A DNA stretch of 8,399 bases from Clostridiales bacterium UBA1779 (lineage in GTDB: Bacteria; Bacillota; Clostridia; Oscillospirales; CAG-272), in contig DCGL01000169.1 of the NCBI GenBank assembly GCA_002314565.1, positions 5,183 through 13,581 of the forward strand, in the 5' to 3' direction. This document shows positions 5,570 to 8,399 of the stretch, one piece after another. How positions within the stretch are numbered: the stretch's first letter is position 1; each line of letters starts with the position of its first letter. A model generated the notes under the pieces. It was not told where the DNA came from and searched no databases. It saw only the letters and a program-made list of their open reading frames with translations. The translations under genes were made by a program, and so were the position numbers.

Positions 5570-6010
5570 ATGAAGATTACCATCAACATAAATCCTCAGC
5601 TTGAGGATACCGAGATAGCCGTCAGCTGTCCGAAGCTGACGCCGGAGACCGAAAAAATCATAGCGGCACTGCGTCTTATTGACAGTCAGCTGAGCGTGCG
5701 GGACGTTGACACCTATCACCTCATCGACCCTTACGATGCGATTTACGTTGAAGCAATCGAAAGAAAAACCTTCGTTTACACGAGCGACAAGGTTTATGAA
5801 AGTGACCTCAAGCTCTATGAGCTTGAATCAAAGCTCTGCGATATCGGCTTCTGCAAGATAAGCAAGTCGTGCATCGTCAATCTCAGACGCATAAAATCGC
5901 TGCGGGCGGACGTTGAACACAGAATAAGAATAATGCTTGACAACGGTGAGCAGATTGTTGCTTCAAGAATGTATTCCGATGAACTAAGAGAAAAATTGGG
6001 AGTAAAATGA
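5570..6010 (+). CDS. LytTR-family DNA-binding regulator (no receiver domain)
   Basis: This 146-residue protein has a short N-terminal part (1-45) and a C-terminal LytTR DNA-binding domain (about 48-146). Family landmarks are D-A-I-Y-V-E-A-I-E-R-K-T (56-67, the usual 'I-x-Y-I-E-s-x-x-r' strand), the F-C-K-I-S-K-S-C-I-V-N-L-R-R-I stretch (94-108), and the closing R-M-Y-S-D-E-L-R-E-K-L-G. There is no phospho-acceptor receiver domain, so it is not a standard two-component regulator. The ATG at 5570 follows the permease stop by one base, which suggests translational coupling; an upstream in-frame ATG (5534) lies inside the permease and is less likely. Its stop overlaps the next start. It probably controls its own operon through the repeats at 3908-3948, with the DUF3021 protein as partner; this is inferred. 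Confidence 0.92.
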   Translation: MKITININPQLEDTEIAVSCPKLTPETEKIIAALRLIDSQLSVRDVDTYHLIDPYDAIYVEAIERKTFVYTSDKVYESDLKLYELESKLCDIGFCKISKSCIVNLRRIKSLRADVEHRIRIMLDNGEQIVASRMYSDELREKLGVK

Positions 6011-6477
6011 TGAGAAACGAAAATTTGAGTATATATCTTAAAAAGTCTCTGTTTTCATACGGGGCTTCGGTTCTGACTCTCTGCCTGATTTGTCTGTGCG
6101 TCGGTGATGAAGCAGCCGAAATTTCACCAATGTTTGAATTCGGCAGCCGTGCGGTGCCGATTCCGGTGCTGTTTGAGCTTGCAGGCCTTTCCGTCATTTT
6201 TTCCTTTGAAAGATTCCTCTTTTTCACTGACAGAATCATCAAAAAAATGGGATTGGTTATGAGAACTGCCTTCCTTGCAGCATCTACGATAATAACTGCC
6301 GTGATTTTCGTCCTCGTTTTCAGATGGTTCCAGAGTGATAATCTGCTTGCATGGATAAGCTTTGCCGTATCCTTCGTGATATGCTTTATCATCAGTCTGC
6401 TGATTACAGCATACAGGGAAAAGAAGGAGAACAAAAAGATGGAAGAAGCCCTGAGAAAAGTTCAGAGCAAAGAATAA
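6007..6477 (+). CDS. DUF3021-type membrane protein, probable partner of the LytTR regulator
   Basis: This 156-residue protein has four predicted membrane segments (about 15-33, 50-72, 83-105, 113-135) and a highly charged cytoplasmic tail (R-E-K-K-E-N-K-K-M-E-E onward). Size, topology and position directly after a LytTR gene fit the DUF3021 family. Its ATG overlaps the LytTR stop in an ATGA junction (6007-6010), so the two are translated in a linked way. In LytTR regulatory systems such as HdrRM and BrsRM of Streptococcus mutans, the membrane protein restrains the LytTR regulator until a signal arrives; the same role is proposed here. The ABC transporter in the same operon could respond to the same signal. 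Membership of DUF3021 is judged by eye and not by a profile search. Confidence 0.8.
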   Translation: MMRNENLSIYLKKSLFSYGASVLTLCLICLCVGDEAAEISPMFEFGSRAVPIPVLFELAGLSVIFSFERFLFFTDRIIKKMGLVMRTAFLAASTIITAVIFVLVFRWFQSDNLLAWISFAVSFVICFIISLLITAYREKKENKKMEEALRKVQSKE

Positions 6478-6492
6478 GCAATCACTTCCCCC

Positions 6493-6529
6493 AAAAGGTC
6501 GGATTTTTTGAAATATTCCGGCCTTTTTT
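6493..6529 (+). terminator. Rho-independent terminator after the LytTR/DUF3021 operon
   Basis: AAAAGGTCGGA (6493-6503) pairs with TCCGGCCTTTT (6517-6527), with one T-G pair, around a 13-nt AT-rich loop. A run of six T (6524-6529) closes it. It begins 15 bp after the stop codon. Confidence 0.88.
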
Positions 6530-6637
6530 GCAACTTATTACCCGCTTTCGGTGTGACTATTGTCAACCGGTGCAAAATATGTGGATTTTTTGAAATATTC
6601 CGGCCTTTTTTGTAACCTGTAACCCACTTTCGGCGTG
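6501..6637 (+). repeat. Duplicated 55-bp block: terminator right half plus promoter-like region
   Basis: 6501-6555 is repeated at 6583-6637 (period 82 bp). The first 30 bases, from GGATTTTTTG to CCTTTTTTG, are identical, and the next 25 differ at 6 positions, so 49 of 55 match. The first copy contributes the right arm of the real terminator. The second copy lacks the AAAAGGTC left arm, so it cannot form the same hairpin. A 7-bp inverted repeat, GGCCTTT (6602-6608) and AAAGGCC (6648-6654), brackets the promoter-like part of the second copy. Confidence 0.9.
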
Positions 6638-6640
6638 TAT
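6611..6640 (+). promoter_or_regulatory. Candidate ECF-type autoregulated promoter for the sigma factor gene
   Basis: TGTAACC (6611-6617), a 16-bp spacer and CGTGTAT (6634-6640) fit the general form of promoters read by ECF sigma factors: an AAC-containing -35 and a CGT-containing -10. TGTAACC is immediately repeated at 6618-6624. The expected transcript start near 6647 leaves room for the Shine-Dalgarno at 6668-6675. The related block 82 bp upstream reads TGCAACT-N16-TGTGACT and looks like a decayed or alternative copy. No TATAAT-type promoter is seen here. Autoregulation is inferred. Confidence 0.5.
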
Positions 6641-6680
6641 ATGTGTGAAAGGCCTTGAAGAAAACGGAAAGGAGGTCAGA

Positions 6681-7238
6681 ATGAAAGACGAAGAAATCGT
6701 AAATCTGTTCTTTGAACGCAATGAAAATGCAATATCCGAAACCGAGAAAAAGTACGGCAAGTATATCGCATACATTGCGAACAACATTCTCGGTAACGAG
6801 TCGGACAGTGAGGAGTGCGAAAATGACGTTCTGCTTGCATCCTGGAACAGTATTCCCCCGAACAGACCTGAGAATTTCAAAGCATTTGTCGGAAAAATTG
6901 CAAGAGAAATTGCCATTTCAAGATGGAGGCACAACAGCGCGAAGAAGCGCTGCCCGACGGAGTTCGAGGTCTCCCTCGATGAAATTGCAGAGGTTGCCGC
7001 AGATTCGGATTTTTCGTCCGAGGCGGATTCCGATGAAATCGGAAAAGCCGTGTCGTCATTCTTGCGCTCCGTTTCCGAAAAAGAAAGAAACGTTTTTATC
7101 CGAAGATACTTTTACGGTGATGCGATAAAAAGTATCTGTGAGAGAATGAACGTTTCCGAAAGTCTTGTAAAAATCACACTGAAACGCACGAGAGACAAAC
7201 TCTCGCAATATCTTAAGAAAGAAGGGTTAATCACATGA
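6681..7238 (+). CDS. ECF-type RNA polymerase sigma factor (sigma-70 family)
   Basis: This 185-residue protein has the two domains of a minimal sigma factor. Region 2 covers about 18-85: Y-I-A-Y-I-A-N-N-I-L, then S-E-E-C-E-N-D-V-L-L-A-S-W-N for core binding and -10 recognition, ending in F-V-G-K-I-A-R-E-I-A-I-S-R-W-R. An acidic linker follows (98-120). Region 4 covers about 125-180, with R-N-V-F-I-R-R-Y-F-Y and a helix-turn-helix (about 148-172) for -35 recognition. The start at 6681 has a perfect site, AAAGGAGG (6668-6675), five bases away; an upstream in-frame GTG at 6645 falls at the expected transcript start and is rejected. The stop overlaps the next ATG (ATGA, 7235-7238), as is usual for a sigma/anti-sigma pair. 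It probably directs transcription of its own operon and an unknown set of genes. Confidence 0.93.
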   Translation: MKDEEIVNLFFERNENAISETEKKYGKYIAYIANNILGNESDSEECENDVLLASWNSIPPNRPENFKAFVGKIAREIAISRWRHNSAKKRCPTEFEVSLDEIAEVAADSDFSSEADSDEIGKAVSSFLRSVSEKERNVFIRRYFYGDAIKSICERMNVSESLVKITLKRTRDKLSQYLKKEGLIT

Positions 7239-8137
7239 GAGACGTAAAGCTCGCCGACGCAATAGGAAAAATCGACGGTGATCTCATTGAGGCCGCTGAT
7301 GTGAAAATTAAAATGAAAAAGAAAAAATCCGCAGGAAAAATCGTACTGATTGCCGCATGCATTGCAGTTCTTATCTGTGCAATAGCCGTTCCGGCAGTTA
7401 TTATCGCAGACAGGGCAAGAGAAAAAGCCGAATCGCAGGTTTCCGTCGACAGAATTATGCCGGGCGACGAAATGGGCTTTGCAAGAATGGCCGTTTCCAC
7501 GGTTATCTGGAACGGGAAGGAGTACGTCGAGCGCAATTCGGCAATTCCCACGGAAAAACGCGGCGAGGATCTCGGAAAGAGCACGATTACAATTCAGGAA
7601 ATAACGCTCGGCAACGATAAAACTCTTGAAGGAACGGTTTATTCCGTCGTTGGCATAAAGCCCGAAATTGCCATTGCCTTTTATTCCGAAGACTGGGAAA
7701 ACATTCACCTGCTCGTAAACAGCGATTTCGTCCCGGCGACACTCGGTGATTTTATCGACGCCGTTTCACTGCGCGAAAATCTGACAACAGGCGAAGTTTA
7801 CGATATGCGCGACCGCAATACGACTTACGTTTACGGCGATATCCCGACCGAAACCGTATGGGCGATGCTGCTTGACTGCACCGACGTGAAAAACGAGCCC
7901 GATGCGGAAACCGGCGAGAGACTGATTTCCATCGCAAGCTCCGTCGAGCTGCTCGGCATCTATGATCTTACAATAGGCCTGACCGATGACGGCTATCTCT
8001 GGACGAACATCCTCGATACCGGTAAGTATTTCAATATCGGTAAGGAAAAGGTAAACGCATTCTTAAAGGAGCTCGAAAAATACGAAAAGACTGAATTCGG
8101 CGAGCCCGTCGATGACGCCGACATCGTTGAAGAGTAA
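7235..8137 (+). CDS. Single-pass membrane protein, probable anti-sigma factor
   Basis: This 300-residue protein has a short cytoplasmic N-terminus (1-31), a lysine-rich stop (K28-K31), one strong membrane helix (about 35-57) and a large extracytoplasmic C-terminal region of about 240 residues. The N-terminal stretch A-I-G-K-I-D-G-D-L-I-E-A-A-D resembles the short sigma-binding segment of membrane proteins paired with ECF sigma factors in Clostridia. It has no zinc-binding H-x-x-x-C-x-x-C motif, so it is not a classical ZAS anti-sigma factor. The outer region is acidic, has no recognisable enzyme motif to my eye, and ends in D-D-A-D-I-V-E-E. It is translated with the sigma gene through the ATGA overlap and has a GAAGGG site upstream. 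The sigma-inhibiting, signal-sensing role is inferred from context; no domain family was recognised for the outer part. Confidence 0.75.
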   Translation: MRDVKLADAIGKIDGDLIEAADVKIKMKKKKSAGKIVLIAACIAVLICAIAVPAVIIADRAREKAESQVSVDRIMPGDEMGFARMAVSTVIWNGKEYVERNSAIPTEKRGEDLGKSTITIQEITLGNDKTLEGTVYSVVGIKPEIAIAFYSEDWENIHLLVNSDFVPATLGDFIDAVSLRENLTTGEVYDMRDRNTTYVYGDIPTETVWAMLLDCTDVKNEPDAETGERLISIASSVELLGIYDLTIGLTDDGYLWTNILDTGKYFNIGKEKVNAFLKELEKYEKTEFGEPVDDADIVEE

Positions 8138-8160
8138 AAACAATTGAGAATCCCGGGGAA

Positions 8161-8210
8161 GGGGCTGTTTTTTAGCCAGGTTATCTTGGACTGTAAAACA
8201 GCCTCTTTTC
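8161..8210 (+). terminator. Probable terminator after the sigma/anti-sigma operon
   Basis: GGCTGTTTT (8163-8171) pairs perfectly with AAAACAGCC (8195-8203), followed by TCTTTTCC. Inside the loop, CCAGG and CTTGG (8176-8189 region, loop TTAT) form a second small stem, making an extended hairpin. The T-tract after the stem is short and interrupted. A smaller hairpin, TTGCC / GGCAA (8212-8224), follows directly. Confidence 0.7.
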
Positions 8211-8226
8211 CTTGCCTTCGGCAACG

Positions 8227-8399
8227 AGATGACAAGGTGAGCGGTACCTGAGAACAGTCCGGGGGACTGTTCGAACCGCGAACCGACCGACCCGCAGGGA
8301 GACCGGTTCTTTTGTCATCTCGCGATTTTGCTAAGATGACAAGGGACGGTTCTTTTGTCATCTTGCGATTTTGCTAAGATGACAAGGGACGGTTCTTTT
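8227..8399. repeat. Structured palindromic repeat array (REP/MITE-like), continuing past the right edge
   Basis: A 10-bp inverted repeat, GAGATGACAA (8227-8236) and TTGTCATCTC (8312-8321), encloses two further hairpins. One is GAACAGTCC / GGACTGTTC (8252-8272) with outer arms GCGGT / ACCGC (8241-8245, 8275-8279). The other is GAACCG / CGGTTC (8280-8309) with an inner CCC-GCA-GGG. To the right, a 43-bp unit repeats in tandem (8313-8355, 8356-8398) with one difference, and the window ends at the start of a third unit. Each unit holds a palindrome, TGTCATCT ... AGATGACA, and the sequence GGGACGGTTC. No protein is encoded. It looks like a non-autonomous mobile or REP-type repeat; the full length and any associated transposase lie outside the window. 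Confidence 0.8.

Noticed and set aside
5883..6434. 183-codon open frame on the - strand
   Set aside because: It is antisense to the LytTR and DUF3021 genes, which have clear family features, and has no ribosome binding site or recognisable domain.
6645..6680. 12-codon extension of the sigma factor from a GTG
   Set aside because: It has no ribosome binding site and would start at about the predicted transcript start; the ATG at 6681 has a perfect AAAGGAGG.
7112..7708. 198-codon open frame on the - strand
   Set aside because: It is antisense to the sigma and anti-sigma genes, and its Cys- and Phe-rich translation resembles no protein.
8227..8321. tRNA or other cloverleaf RNA gene
   Set aside because: The branched inverted repeats superficially look like a cloverleaf, but there is no T-loop GTTCRA in place, no acceptor stem with CCA-like end, and arm lengths do not fit.
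8227..8399. CRISPR array
   Set aside because: The 43-bp units are directly adjacent, with no variable spacers between them.

Overview
The window looks like a piece of chromosome from an anaerobic, low-to-mid GC member of the Clostridia, probably of the Ruminococcus/Oscillospiraceae type. This is inferred from gene content (rubrerythrin, a flavodiiron protein, an FTR-like protein, a LytTR/DUF3021 module, an ECF sigma factor with a membrane partner), AGGAGG-type ribosome binding sites and TATAAT-type promoters. I see no phage, plasmid or CRISPR genes. All recognised genes are on the + strand and fall into three blocks separated by hairpin terminators.

Block 1 (1-3895) is an oxygen / reactive-oxygen / nitric-oxide defence and thiol-redox region. 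It holds the C-terminal part of a rubrerythrin, a tandem hairpin repeat and a strong terminator. A Crp/Fnr-family regulator with many cysteines follows. Then come a stand-alone catalytic-type ferredoxin-thioredoxin reductase, a thioredoxin, and a large flavodiiron protein that joins a beta-lactamase-like diiron domain, flavodoxin, flavin reductase and short rubredoxin in one chain. Together these could carry electrons from ferredoxin to thioredoxin and from NAD(P)H to O2 or NO. The Crp/Fnr protein is the obvious candidate controller.

Block 2 (3908-6529) is a tightly packed operon: ABC ATPase, ABC-2 permease, LytTR DNA-binding regulator and DUF3021 membrane protein. It has a near-consensus extended -10 promoter with two 21-bp direct repeats just upstream. 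The layout suggests a self-regulated export or envelope-response module, in which the DUF3021 protein holds the LytTR protein in check.

Block 3 (6501-8210) is an ECF-type sigma factor overlapping a single-pass membrane protein that is probably its anti-sigma partner. Its upstream region is duplicated: terminator tail plus candidate promoter, 82 bp apart. The right end (8227-8399) holds a structured repeat: inverted repeats around two hairpins, then a 43-bp palindromic tandem repeat that runs off the window. It resembles a REP/MITE-type element.

Genes of well-known families make up nearly all of the coding sequence. The most unusual material is in the control regions and repeats: the 21-bp repeats before the LytTR operon, the duplicated sigma promoter, the right-edge palindromic array and the hairpin array after the rubrerythrin gene.
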